Source: Chrysoperla carnea (Eukaryota; Arthropoda; Insecta; Neuroptera; Chrysopidae). From it: 64,000 bases of DNA. The notes below the pieces were generated by a model. It was not told the DNA's origin. It saw only the letters and a program-made list of their open reading frames with translations, and made no database searches. The DNA lies in assembly GCF_905475395.1 (NCBI RefSeq), contig NC_058342.1:22850640-22914639 (forward strand), in the 5' to 3' direction. Shown here piece after piece: positions 22,520 through 33,590 of this stretch. Both the position numbers and the translations under genes were made by a program. Positions within the stretch are counted from its first letter, which is position 1, and every line of letters starts with the position of its first letter.

Positions 22520-22890
22520 GAATACAGATATATTAAAAGTATCATCAACAGAATAATTCAACCATCCATTGCTGCTATAAAAATTATGAATACCGAGCCC
22601 TCGCGTGAAATCTTGTGCTTTCTCTTTAATTATTGGTCCACTTACCGGAACGTTTTTGTTACGAAGTTGCTTGACCCATGTTAGCAAACACTTTTCAAGT
22701 TCTGGATATTCTGATAAATATACACGTTTTAGTTTTCCTTGTCTTTCAGAACATTCTGATTTTATCTTATTCTGAATTATTCTACGAAGAGTAGACTTTG
22801 GCACATTAAATTCGGCACCAACTTCATTGTGTGTCTTTCCCTTTTTGTGAACAGATATTCATTTCACGAACTGATAACGATTTGAGCCTT
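22520..22890 (-). pseudogene. Tigger transposase CENP-B DNA-binding region
   Basis: The minus strand reads KKGKTHNEVGAEFNVPKSTL then RRIIQNKI, a psq-type helix-turn-helix, and then LEKCLLTWVKQLRNKNVPVS and GPIIKEKAQDF...SNGWL, the CENP-B/Tc5-type second helix-turn-helix of Tigger/jerky transposases. The frame ends soon after SNGWL, and an earlier TGA lies upstream of the KKGK block. Only DNA-binding sequence survives; the catalytic domain is absent. Confidence 0.8.
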
Positions 22891-23290
22891 TGTTTCGGCA
22901 TTTTTCAAATAAACGTCCGTATGATAGTAAAACAATGCTAAAACTAAAGATCATTGAGGCTAAATATTAGTTAAGTGTGGAATTTGCGGGTAGAATAAGA
23001 AAGAAGAGCGATGTTATTTCAGTTATAGAGGTAACTATGACGATCAAATCGAAAAAAGTATAACGACAACAATTTAAAAAATAGCCCTTTTTTTAAATTT
23101 TAATGAAAATAACAATTATAAAAATTTTGTTAACAAATCTGCCTTGGTTAAAAATCTTAATAAAAATGCAAAAAACATCAACCTTTTCTTAAAATTGTAA
23201 CAAAAATTAATAAAAACAGTATTTTCTTTAAAAAATCAGTTTTTCATTAAAATTATAATATTAATAAGAAGAATAAAAATACAGCTTTTT

Positions 23291-23566
23291 TTAAATTATA
23301 ACAATAATAATAATAAAAAATCTGTCTATCTTAATGTAAATCAATCTTCTAACATGCATAGCAAATTTTTCGACCAACATATCGAGTCCTACATCTGACA
23401 TCAGCTCAGTTGGCTTTTGTCTATCAATGGCCATCAAAGCCAATCCTGCTTGCCTGTCCTCTCCCATTTTACTCCTTTGATAGGTTTTCAAATGTCTGAG
23501 TGACGAAAATGACCTTTCAGCCGTTGCTGTGGTAATTGGCCAGGAAAGACTAATCTCAAAAAACAT
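23291..23566 (-). pseudogene. hAT dimerisation domain fragment nested in Tigger
   Basis: The minus strand encodes SWPITTATAERSFSSLRHLK then TYQRSKMGEDRQAGLALMAI, matching the PTTATAERSFS.LR.IKT..RS.MGE.R..GLAL..I pattern at the C-terminus of hAT transposases related to the ZMYM/P52rIPK type. It is preceded by a Met but not by other transposase regions, so it is a fragment. Its Tyr/Ile-rich tail comes from flanking AT sequence. Confidence 0.8.
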
Positions 23567-23929
23567 GTAGTATGCATGGAAGAGTTTTATTTAAATCATA
23601 TTTTAAAAATAGACCAGCATGCTTTCTAAGTGGCGGTTTTTCGATGGTATCTTGAGAGTTCCTAAAGTTAGTAATTGAATGTGTATGCTATTTGTTTTTG
23701 TGGTGTTAGATATTTTAAGACGTTTTTTATCATGTTAACGAATATGTAGAAATTTCACATAATATGTAGTAAATCAGCTATTTCCATTTTTTTATTACGT
23801 GTTTAGAGAAGTCCAGAATAGTAAAGAAGTAAATAAATTATCTCCATTTTAATTATGTTTTCAAATAATTCGAAAATTATTTGGAGTCACTTATTCAGGT
23901 CCTACTCAAACAGGTTTCACTGTATATAT

Positions 23930-24430
23930 ATGTATATACACGGTGTGTTTATGTGTTTGTATAAATATGTATAGTATTCATCATTCACCAATATGTAGCT
24001 TTCGTGTGCTTTTGTGCTTTGGTTAAGACAGAGAGATCGTATACGGCCTACTAAAATACAACGGTCAATACCATAGGAATATAGAGAGATCGGTATTACA
24101 ATCTATTTCATTCAAAATAACCTCGCTGTGAACTTGTTAATAGAACATTTCGAACTCAGAATACGATTTTCGAAACAATGCCCTAACATTGACTGGAAAA
24201 AACAAAAAAAATTGTTTTTTTTTAAATATTTTATAAATAAATCAAAAATACTCTTTATAACAGAATATATTAATTTGAATTTATATTAAGGGTAGATTCT
24301 GGCCTGGACTTTGAAAAATCGATTTTTCCACTTTATGCTATTATTCGTTGTTTAATATAAACAATAGAGTTAACGCCACTGTTTAACGAAATATTAACTT
24401 TTTTTTTCAAATTAAAAAAAATTTAACTTA
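23930..24430. other. AT-rich non-coding, nothing recognised
   Basis: TATATATGTATATACACGG-type low complexity follows the Tigger end. No gene is seen. Confidence 0.4.
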
Positions 24431-24985
24431 AGGTGGTAAAAGCGCCAAGGCAGTTTTAGATTTAGAATTTAAATTATTTGTAACTTATTTTCAACTCCAT
24501 GAATGTAGACGAAAAATAAGAGTAAAATATTTCATTATCTGTCGTGGTTTTCGAAATATCGAAAACTAAATAATTAAAAAAAATTTTCAATTTTCAATAT
24601 TTTGAAAATTACTCCAGATATCGAAAAAATGTATTCTTACTTTTCGTCTTATATTGTCAAGTTATAATATAGTTCACCACCAAATTGAAATATATATTTC
24701 TTAAATTTGTGTCCCTACTACTGTGCTCATACATCCTGTATTAGTCGAGCAGAAAGGTTTGGTTTTTCTTGTTTTCAATAATTTATTAATATACTTTAAT
24801 TTAAATAGTTTTTTTTCAAATCCATCCATCTTGATTAGTTTTGGAGAAATCTATGAAATCCGTTTTACAATAAAACCAATGTTAAATATGCCTACTTTGA
24901 GAAGTCGAGTTTAAATAATCGGGCAAACCCCTCCTGAAATTTTCAGAATTGATTAAGACTCAGTTAAACTTTTTATTTAAAGGGA
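24431..24985 (-). mobile_element. GGATGTACGAGC element, minus copy
   Basis: Inverted relative to 15021: it starts AAGGTGGTAAAAGCGCCAAG, contains GCTCATACATCC at 24726, and ends near AATTGATTAAGACTC (inverse of the GACTAAGT...AATC block). It has the same TCTATGAAATCC and GAAATTTTCAGAATTGAT blocks as the plus copies. Confidence 0.65.
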
Positions 24986-25142
24986 ACGTTCAATTATTAC
25001 GTAATTTTGGCAATTTTTTTGCCCCCTCCCCTGTCCCATCGTAACTCATCGTAACAATTTGGGACTGACTCCCCTCTGTCCATAACTTGTTACATAACAT
25101 GATTAACGTGTTTAATGTAAAAAAATAAATACAAGTTTTTTT

Positions 25143-25755
25143 TGGGCCATTTTAATCTATACAAAAACAAAATTCACCGAGTTTGATGGGAGGAGGGGGG
25201 GGGCATCATGTTCCGACGTCTGATTGGACCTAGTTCTACGTGTTTCTTTAATAACCACTTTAGATCCTAATCGGTAAAAATAAAACTTTAAATTAAAAAA
25301 TTGATCCTCAGAAAAAAACTAACAATTTTTGTTTATAAACATATTTTCGAAAAACTTTAGCTTTCGGAAGAAATCTGACTTAAAAATATGTCATTATTGC
25401 ATTAAATCGAAAGAAAACACGCTAACTACGAAAACATGTTTTAGTCAAAAGTTGTCAAAGGCAATAGAGAACATTCGCCTATGTCCATGACTTTGACCTA
25501 CAATTATCAATAAACTATAACTCCGGAAGCTAACGTTTTGCAACTTTTTTTTCAACTTTCTAAATGAAAGTGTTATTCTATCCCTTATCGTTATGGATCT
25601 AAATTGGTTATTAAAGAAACCCGAATAACTAGGTCTAATATGATGAAAGAACATGATGCCCCCCTCCCCATCTCACTCTGCAACAGATGGGTTTTTTTTG
25701 ATTGGTTAACTACAAAACGAGATATTTAGGTGTATAGATTAGAATGGCCCACCCA
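25143..25755. mobile_element. Foldback element with GGGCCATT ends
   Basis: Left GGGCCATTTTAATCTATAC is paired with right GTATAGATTAGAATGGCCC. Further in, GGGGGGGGGCATCATGTTC pairs with GAACATGATGCCCCCC, and TTTCTTTAATAACCA with TGGTTATTAAAGAAA. Arms are about 250 bp and imperfect. No coding domain. Related sequence (GATTGGTTAACTATAAAATG) lies at about 43749. Confidence 0.75.
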
Positions 25756-26125
25756 GTTTATATAGATCTTCGTGAATATTTTGAATTTTGATTTGAGAAT
25801 CTTTTAAGCAATTCAATAGACCAGGCAAAAAATATAAAAAAACATATTAAGCTAGATACAAGGAAATGCTTCAATCAAGACTTGTTGAACTGAAAGAAAA
25901 ACAACTTAAAAAGACCCTGAGTTAGACTATGACATGCCAATCCTAGTAGCTCAGTTAATTAAAGCGTAATCAATTCCATAAGCTTTCACAACAAAAAATT
26001 AATTTAATTAATGGTTGTGATGGGCTGGTGTAGTGCATTGCATATGCATGAAGGTGGTGCACTCAGCCTCTGAAATTGAGGAGCTGATAAATGAAATTAT
26101 CAGCGGAAAGGTGATAAAACACATA

Positions 26126-26461
26126 CAGTAGAACTCCAATTATCCGAATTAATGGGGACCGGGACCCATTCGGATAATCAAATATTCGGATAATCGGAGT
26201 TTTTTAAAAAAAATTGCCATTGGAGAGAAAAAAAACTACGTTTTGATATTGCACTATTTTTTTATTGAATTAAATGAAAGAAACATGATATTTTCACATG
26301 TTTTAAATATAAATAAAATGTACTTATGTACAAGTTTAGAAATAAAAATCATTGTTTTTTAAAGACAATGATTTTTATTAGGTTTTTTAGACTTTTTTTG
26401 GACAAATTTTTTTCTGAAAGTGATTCGGATAGTCGGAGTTCGGATAATTGGAGTTCTACTG
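26126..26461. mobile_element. pogo/Tigger-type MITE, copy 2
   Basis: A 336-bp element flanked by TA. The left end is CAGTAGAACTCCAATTATCC; the right end, inverted, is CAGTAGAACTCCAATTATCC. The two ends are identical over at least 20 bp, so it looks younger than the 4019 copy. TTCGGATAATC motifs repeat inside. Confidence 0.85.
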
Positions 26462-26463
26462 TA

Positions 26464-28047
26464 TATCCAAGGGCATCTAAAATTCAACAAGATCTCGTAG
26501 TTGATACTAAGAGAAAAGATCAATTTAAGTTAGGGTAGCCAGTTCGCCGTTTTTCTGATTTAGTTTAGAAAATCAGGATCAACACTACATGGATCACTCC
26601 CGATTTTTCATAAGTGTATGAACGAATGTTGCAGATGTAGGTGCTCTTCTATTGTATACTCGCAAAGAGCACCCGACCATTAAGACATGGCTTCCGAAAA
26701 TCCGCGTGAATTGAATATCGAGCGTCAATCTTCGCATTTATCTAGCACCCCCAGAGCAGATTTATTTTAGTTTAATGTTTGAATTCCGCACCCAGGTACC
26801 ATTTATAAATTGGTCATTTTAGATGACTGATTATAACATTGGTTGATCGCTAATATTTCACTTGGCAACATCGCCAAGGATATAATTATCCAAATTATTT
26901 TGTAATTAGATAATAATAATTTTTTTTTTAAATAACATGAATTAAAATAAATATTTTTTTAATTTTTAAATACTTGATACTTGGATCTCCTTAAAAATTC
27001 TCAGGATCCTGTCAAATTATATATGATGATACTAAGAATTATCCAGAATCCTGAGAAGTTTATATTAAAATATTATTTGTTGTGTGAGTAATCATTTTGA
27101 AACGACTGAATGGATTGTGATGAAATTAGGCACCCAGATAGTTTATAATTTGGATTATCACATGTAATTTTTTTTCTTCCTGAACCCAATTCTGGAGTCC
27201 ATACAGATAGAAACTACCAGTTTGCTTCCGCTTGATTTCTTTTAAATTGCCATAAAAAACTTTAATATTTAGACTGTTACATTTAACCTACGCCAAAATA
27301 CGTTGTATTCTTAAAATTACTTAGTTGCAAAATCAAATTTCTTAACGAATTTTCAATTTAACGAGATCTATACAACTTTATACATGATATAAAATTATAA
27401 AATAAATTCTATAAGAAAGTCATCTACTCGAAACACAATTTTTCCCACAATTCAAATAAGATGCAAAATGTTGATGCTTTTTTAGTCACATTTTCTCAAA
27501 AAATATAGACATATGCACCGTACTGAAGGGGTGGGAGTGTGTTATAAATAAGTTTCATGACTCATAGAATACTATTTATGAGCTTATAGATATACAGGGT
27601 GCAAAAAAATCGGTATTTCAAAACTATTCGACAAATAATGTTTTTAAACAAAAAGTTAAAAAGTCCAAAGAGCTGTACTAAGTAATAATCTGAAACTTGA
27701 AAACTTCAAATAGAAACACCCGCTTTTTACGTATCGCCGAAGAAGTATGACCTTAGTGATGAAGTTTTGCTGCTCACGAGTTTTTATTTTATTGTAAATT
27801 AAAAAAAGAATATTTTTTTATTCTCATATTTTTATCGGATATATCTCAATCAGTGGCGCATTTTAGAAAATAGACGCAGAAGCTATTGTTTATAAGAACC
27901 CGATTGGACATTTTCAGAATAAAAATTAACTTTTAATAGGAAAATGGAATAATTGTCTTCCAAAGTTCTCTTACTTAAATTTTAACACCAAAAGTTTAAC
28001 CGAAAGAAAAAAGAAAAAGACGAAAATTGCAAAAAAGAAAAGGACGA
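26464..28047. other. AT-rich non-coding; possible element end at 27593
   Basis: No gene is seen. TATACAGGGTGCAAAAAAAT at about 27593 resembles the end of the ACAGGGTG foldback group (37366), but no partner end was located. Confidence 0.4.
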
Positions 28048-28049
28048 CC

Positions 28050-28228
28050 TATAATAAGTTTAGTCTCAAGTTTGTAACGCTTAGAAATAATGATGGCTCT
28101 AATAAAAAAACTTGGAAAATGGAAAGAGATATCGAGCTGAAATTTTTATAGCGTGCAAAAGATGTAAGACAATGGAATCATGGGCCCCCTTACGACTGAT
28201 CTTGTAAACTGTAAAAGATGAAACAAAA
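28050..28228 (+). mobile_element. DINE-1-like repeat, degraded fragment
   Basis: TAAGTTTAGTCTCAAGTTTG and GAGCTGAAATTTTTATAGCG are preserved; both ends and the GTCCGTC run are lost. A SINE piece abuts its right side. Confidence 0.65.
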
Positions 28229-28296
28229 CAACCTAAGTCTAAATGGACAAACAGTCACAGGCAAACGCCTTAGACCGCTCGGCCATTTAGGCTCTT
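28229..28296 (-). repeat. tRNA-derived SINE head fragment
   Basis: On the minus strand: GAGCCTAAATGGCCGAGCGG then TCTAAGGCG, an A-box-like stretch as in class II tRNAs. The B box is absent, so this is a truncated SINE head and not a tRNA gene. It resembles the head of the SINE at 58891-59206. Confidence 0.6.
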
Positions 28297-28753
28297 ATTC
28301 TACAAAGAGAGAGTAGATTTTGGCACATTAAATTCGACACAGATTTCAACGCATGTCTTCCCACTTTCATAAACGGATATTAATTTCAGTTTTTCGTACT
28401 GATAACCATTTGAGTGAATAAACATCTGTATAAAAAAAGCAAAACTAAAATTTGACGCTCAAAATGAGTTAAGTGCAGAATTTGTTGGTAGAATAAGAAT
28501 AAGTAAGTAAACAAACAAACAGAACGATGTTATCTCAGTTCTCAGTTACAGAGGTTAATGCATATAAAATTCACTCGCTGCCTCAGTTATAGAGGTAACA
28601 TTGACGATAACATCGAAAGAACAAATCTCAGATATACAGGCTCCCAATAACAGAGGTAATTCAGTGCTAAAGTGTTGGGACCTCAGCCATGAGCTCCGTT
28701 TATGGAGTTTTCTCACTTCTCCAGGTCCCACTTATCCAAGTATTTGAATTGAG
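28297..28753 (-). mobile_element. Second Tigger fragment
   Basis: Parallels 22789-23040: GTAGATTTTGGCACATTAAA, AACGGATATTAATTTCA and GATAACCATTTGAGTG appear in the same order, and several 'CAGTTATAGAGGTAAC'-like pieces and 'GGTCCCACTTATCCAAG' recall the terminal sequence. No open frame remains. Confidence 0.65.
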
Positions 28754-28754
28754 T

Positions 28755-29921
28755 CAGGACCTTTCCAAGCGATATAAGCGATATTAATTTTGACTGTTAT
28801 AACAGCTAAAAACTGCTAAACTTACCTTATCTTACCTATTATCTGCGACCACAGGCTTAAACATAGAGGGTACCATGGAGTTTATCTGCTACGAGCTATA
28901 GAGACCAATAACTCGTTTGGTGACAACGATAAACCGCCACTGGTCACAATAAATTGTACCCACGCATTTATTTTACCACCAAATGAAATCAGTTGTTCTT
29001 TGTTTTAATTATTTTTTGTGCTAGTATTTTTTCTTTGAAATGTTTTTATTTTATGCATTTTACATTAAAAATATATGAAGAATATATGTATTAATTATTA
29101 CCTATAATTTCATGGCAATATACATAGTAGTTGTGTAAATACGATTGCATATATAACAAATAATTCAATTAAATATGTGCATCAAAATATGTATGCACAG
29201 TCCATCTATTTTTTTACATTGCATACAAGCATGGGATCAAAGAGGTGAATCGAGAAAATTCCTCCTCTAGAAAGATGTAATTTTTAAGAAATTTTAAAAA
29301 TTGACTTGCTTGTGCTATTTTGAATTTTGAAGCTAAACTTTTTACATTTATTTCAAGTTTTTGTGCACTTTTTAAGTCAGAGTCCTTCATACATGATACG
29401 TTTAATAACTTTTGTTATATTAACACATTATACCACTTAACATATGAGAAATACACTGTACACTTCAATGGAAAATGCAAATTACGTATTTTCATTCGAA
29501 CAAATAGAAAGAAACGAAAAAATTACACAGAAGTCGGGACTCGAATCCGAGTATTCTAGATATTCGGTCTTGGATGGTTGTCTTAGTCTCATAAGACAGT
29601 CAAATTGTTAATAGTCGGAATATAATAAGGGGTAGTCGAGAAAACCAAAAGTCCAGAACCAGTAGGCAAGAGACCATTCATAAAATATGACATGCAAGTA
29701 GGGGAGGGAGAGATATTGCTTGCAATTTTCATGTTCATTTTTCCTAATTTATTAGTTTTTTTAAATGTTTTATATTTATAAGGGGGATATACAGAAAATG
29801 TGATACAGCGAGGTTAAGCGGGAGGGAGGGATCCAAAAAACGAAATTTTGCGTGACATGTTCTATGAACGGTCCCAAACGAAACAAAATAAAAAGTAAAA
29901 CCATGAAACGTATGAAATTAT
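28755..29921. other. Non-coding; weak tRNA-like B box at 29535
   Basis: Inverted GGATTCGAGTCCCGACTTC at 29533-29551 resembles a B box, but no A box or acceptor stem could be paired. The 79-codon ORF across it has no domain. Confidence 0.35.
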
Positions 29922-30537
29922 AAAGGATGTACGAGCGCCAGTAAAATTTTAAATAAAAGACTTGATTTCTTTTATATGAAGTTGGACTAAGTCTAAATCA
30001 ATTCTGAAAATTTTGAAAGAGAAGGAGGGTACTTCAAAAATTGGCATGTATAACATTGATTTTATGGGAAAACGATAGATGAATGAAATGTTTTTATAGA
30101 TTTCTCCAAAACTACTCGGTAGAAAAAAAAAATATTAAAATTAAAGTTAAAACCTTAATAAATTAAAGAAAACAAAACAAGTCCGTTGTGAGCGACGACT
30201 AATTAAGGATGTATGACCACGGTAGTGAAGATACAAATTAAAAAAAAAAAATATTTTTTTTCAATTTTGATGGTAAATTAGGTTATAACTAAGCGATATA
30301 AGACGAAAATTAAAAATAAAATTTTTCGATATCTGGAATGATTTTCAAAATATTGAAAATTAAAAATTTTGTTTAAGTTTCAGCTTTCGATATTTTGAAA
30401 ACCAAGTCAGATGTTTTAAATTGTTCTTCTTTTTATTTTTCGGCTACATTCATGAAGCTATAACAAAATTTATCATCAAAGTTGATAATAAGGTAGAGAT
30501 AATTTCAATCCTAAATCTAAAATTGCCTTGGTGCAAT
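29922..30537 (+). mobile_element. GGATGTACGAGC element, plus copy
   Basis: Starts AAGGATGTACGAGCGCCAGT and ends at ATTGCCTTGGTGCAATAA, the inverse of the other copies' ends. The internal junction AATTAAGGATGTATGACC at 30203 marks the second module, as in the 15021 copy. Confidence 0.7.
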
Positions 30538-30725
30538 AAAACTTTCACACCTGTACTGACACTTCACAGTCCACAAACATCTGCCGCTTTTTAAATAGAC
30601 ATAATCTTTTGTAAACTCAAGTAGCAAAACACAAGCGAAACATGCTATTCAAAACCCGTAAGTCAAAAATCTCTGGGGTCAATAAAAAACCGCAAGTGAA
30701 AAACCACATACACAAAACGTAAGAA

Positions 30726-31227
30726 ACAAGTGAACTGAGTTAGTTGTTGAAATACCTTTATAGAAAGTGTTGAAGACAATCAGTGCTTGCATTATTAATT
30801 AGAAGAGTTTAAAAAACGAACACAATTATGGCGGAATATCGGTCGCCATTTATTTGGTTTTTTCTAGAATTTTGTTTCGTTTTGCGAGAATGTTTCACAT
30901 GACCACTAGTTGCAGCTACCTACAAATTTTCAACTCTCTATCATTTATAGTTTTGGAGAAAATGGATACCAAAATTTTGTGCAATGGGTCCGACACTTTT
31001 TACGTTATGAGCACGCAGTAATAATTTCAGCTTGATATCTTTTTTCATTTTTGAGCTCTCATGTTCTCAGACAGATGGACAGACAGACAGGAGGACAACT
31101 GGAAATGTACTAATTAGGTGATTTTATGAACACCTATACCAACATTTTGTTCATACCATGAATATTTTTAAGCGTTACAAACTTATTACTAAATTTAGTA
31201 TACCTTGATTTCATATATACAAGGTAT
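30726..31227 (-). mobile_element. DINE-1-like repeat, copy 4
   Basis: Begins with the inverted 3' tail ACAAGTGAACTGAGTTAGTT and ends AAGGTATA. CAGACAGACAG runs, TAATTAGGTGATTTTATGAA and CGTTACAAACTTATTACTAA are the family blocks. Confidence 0.8.
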
Positions 31228-31450
31228 AAAAAGACAAAACAGAAAAAAAATGCTAGTAAAAATGATTATATTATTATTATTACTATTATTAATAACTGCA
31301 AACAACCCCTTCGCTGGGTTTTTTCTAATTATACAGTTATTGATTTGTATTTAAGGCTATTATATTACTAATTATTTTCGTTAGATTAAAAAAATTAACT
31401 GTTTTCTATCGTAGTTTTAATTCTTTTCTTTATGACGTAAAAAAACAAAC

Positions 31451-31506
31451 GTGTCTATACATGGTATTTCAATAATTAACTCAGTCAATTGTTTGATTCT
31501 TTTGTT
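31451..31506 (+). mobile_element. DINE-1-like 3' end only
   Basis: GTGTCTATACATGGTATTTC and the hairpin block AATTAACTCAGTCAATTG. A 3' terminal stub. Confidence 0.75.
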
Positions 31507-31619
31507 GTTTTTTAAATATATCAAATTTGTAATGAACTGGCTATGAAATACTTTCAAAGACAAATAATATTGTGTTATAACCTTCACTTCATATGCCGTC
31601 ACTTATCCTCCTTTTGTTC

Positions 31620-31832
31620 ACAATTTCGTTTAACCTCTAAAATTATGAGTGAATTATACATAAAAACCTTTCTTTTGAATCACTCTTATCTATTATACAT
31701 ACTACTTCTATATATAGAAAAAAAAGCGCATCAAAATCCGTGGCGTAGTTTTAAAGATATAAGCATACATATGGACATAGGGACAGACAGCGGGAAGCGA
31801 CTTTGTTTTATACTATGTATTGATATTGATTG
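31620..31832 (+). repeat. Dispersed repeat family B, copy 2
   Basis: CATCAAAATCCGTGGCGTAG and GCGACTTTGTTTTATACTAT then GTATTGAT match the 14011 copy. A short TTCGCTGGGTT piece at about 31310 may be its detached left end, with the DINE stub in between. Confidence 0.65.
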
Positions 31833-31845
31833 ATAATAGAAGCGC

Positions 31846-31882
31846 TGAATTAATTCAGTCAATTGTTTATTTTCATTTGTTT
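31846..31882 (+). mobile_element. DINE-1-like 3' stub
   Basis: TTCAGTCAATTGTTTATTTT then CATTTGTTTT: only the hairpin's second strand and terminus survive, next to the end of a family B copy. Confidence 0.5.
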
Positions 31883-32078
31883 TATATAGTTTTTTTAGGT
31901 CATTTTAGCCAAATCAACTCATTTTCGCCACACTGTATTTGGTAGACAATTGTAAAAACCTATCGAAAACTGGTGAAAACCTTTCTGGAACTTGTCCTGA
32001 GAACAACCTATTTTCGTATATTCATTTTAATAAACATATTTGTACATATTTTTACCTTCCATCTGTGTTCTATGTTTT

Positions 32079-32436
32079 TATGCCATGTATATATGAAATA
32101 TACATAGTATATTAAGTTTAGTCCCAAGTTTGTAACGCTTAAAAATAATGATGCTACGAAAAAAATTTTGTCATAGGTGTTCATAAAATCACCTAATTAG
32201 TCCATTTCCGGCTGTCCGTCCGTTCGTCCGTCCGTCTGTGGACACGATAACTCAAAAACGAAAAAAAGATATCAAGCTGAAATTTTTACAGCGAACTCAG
32301 GACGTAAAAAGTGAGGTCATGTATAAATGAGCATCATAGGTCAATTGGGTCTTGGGTCCGTAGTCATCTTGTAAACCGATAGAGATAGAACAAAAGTTTA
32401 AATGTAAAAAATGTTCCTTATCAAAAATTAACTTTG
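32079..32436 (+). mobile_element. DINE-1-like repeat, copy 5 (3' truncated)
   Basis: TATGCCATGTATATATGAAA, TTTAGTCCCAAGTTTGTAAC, four GTCC/GTCTG units and AAAGATATCAAGCTGAAA are present. The match stops after AAAAATGTTCCTTATC. Confidence 0.8.
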
Positions 32437-32584
32437 TGTATTCCATTCATAATTATTAATTATTCCAAAATTACAAGTATTGGTTTTTTCGATTTTTTGG
32501 AATTTTTTTAAGGGGTACCCCTTTACAAAAATCGAAAAAATCGAAAAAAAAATGTTGGCTCCGATTTCGATAAAACTCTGTTTA

Positions 32585-32705
32585 TAAGGTAATTTTGACC
32601 CATACGATTAGGAAACTAGTTTCGGAGATATCGAGATTTAAAAACTATGCTTCCAATCATCAAATGAATACGATTTTTGAATTTTTTGGGTCAAAATTAC
32701 CTTAT
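32585..32705. repeat. Small inverted repeat, perfect 19-bp arms
   Basis: ATAAGGTAATTTTGACCCA at 32586-32604 is perfectly inverted at 32687-32705. A second palindrome, AAGGGGTACCCCTT, lies at about 32510, flanked by inverted TTTTTCGATTTTTT tracts. Confidence 0.8.
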
Positions 32706-32771
32706 ATACTAAGTTTCATTCAAATCAAAAACCATAAATTTTTTTCGATTTTTTGTTTATGTACTTTAGTT

Positions 32772-33225
32772 TATGTATATGAAATATACCAAGGTATACT
32801 ATTTCGGACATTTTCGGTCGGTCTGTCGTCTGTCCATCTGTCATCACGATAACTAAAAAAACGAGAGAACATATCAAGCTGAAATTTTTATATAATGCAT
32901 CTAAGTGAGCAGTATTATATACATGTGTTCTCTCCCACTCTATGCAGGCACACAACAGAAGAACTGTTGTATAGCTGAAAAAACATCGAAGCCACGATAC
33001 AAGTCTTTTTTGCAATTTCATATAACATCTATAATATCTCTTACTTAGATGCATTGCTTAACGCATGTACTTTGTCATACTCGCGATATTTATATGCCTA
33101 GATGTAAATCGAACTAGTGGTATATGTGTGACATGTATGTATGTGTAATGTGAAAGAGTAATCAACACTGCCTATACATGGTATTTCAACAATTAACTCA
33201 GTCAATTGTTTGTTTTCACTTGTTT
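32772..33225 (+). mobile_element. DINE-1-like repeat, copy 6 (internal deletion)
   Basis: TATGTATATGAAATATACCA leads into GGTATACTATTTCGGACA, so the AGTTTGTAACGC block is deleted. The 3' end is intact (CTATACATGGTATTTCAACA, GTTTTCACTTG). Confidence 0.8.
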
Positions 33226-33590
33226 TGCTTTTAAATTTATAAGGAATACATGAGCTTTTAAATTTATAAGGAATCTTAGCCATCTCTTAATGAAAAATGA
33301 AACTACATAGTAAATATTTGTGTAGGTAGTTTGAATAGTTAGGTGGACAATAATAAGGATTACGTCAAATGATTCTAATGAACTCTTACATTTTTTGTCA
33401 AGATGGCACTACTTTGGCAAAAAATTACATTTGTAAAAATTTCAAGTGTTGTTGGTAAATTTTATTATAAATTAAAAATGTATTTTTTGAACTTCTAATT
33501 TAAAATATTAATTAGTCGGGAAAATAAGTATTTTGGATTCTTAAATTCTGAAACGAGCAATTTCTCAACATATTTGCAGTTTCTAATTTT

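Larger units (their letters stand above)
22373..23922 (-). mobile_element. Tigger/pogo-type transposon, internally replaced
   Basis: Ends are inverted: left CAGTGAAACCTCTTTAAGTG, right (inverted) CAGTGAAACCTGTTTGAGTA, each flanked by TA. The 1,550-bp body holds the N-terminal DNA-binding part of the transposase on the minus strand (22520-22890) but no DDE core. In its place there is hAT-derived sequence (23291-23566). Related sequence occurs at 28297-28753, and a lone end at 51770-51836. Confidence 0.85.

Noticed and set aside
22257..22556. 99-codon plus-strand ORF
   Set aside because: Its centre is a TA microsatellite read as Tyr/Ile repeats and its right part is the Tigger terminal sequence.
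29533..29580. tRNA-like B box
   Set aside because: No A box at a sensible distance and no cloverleaf could be drawn.
32725..33054. 109-codon minus-strand ORF with Cys/Leu-rich text
   Set aside because: It lies within a DINE-like repeat; the DRQTT-type residues are the GTCCGTC run read in reverse.
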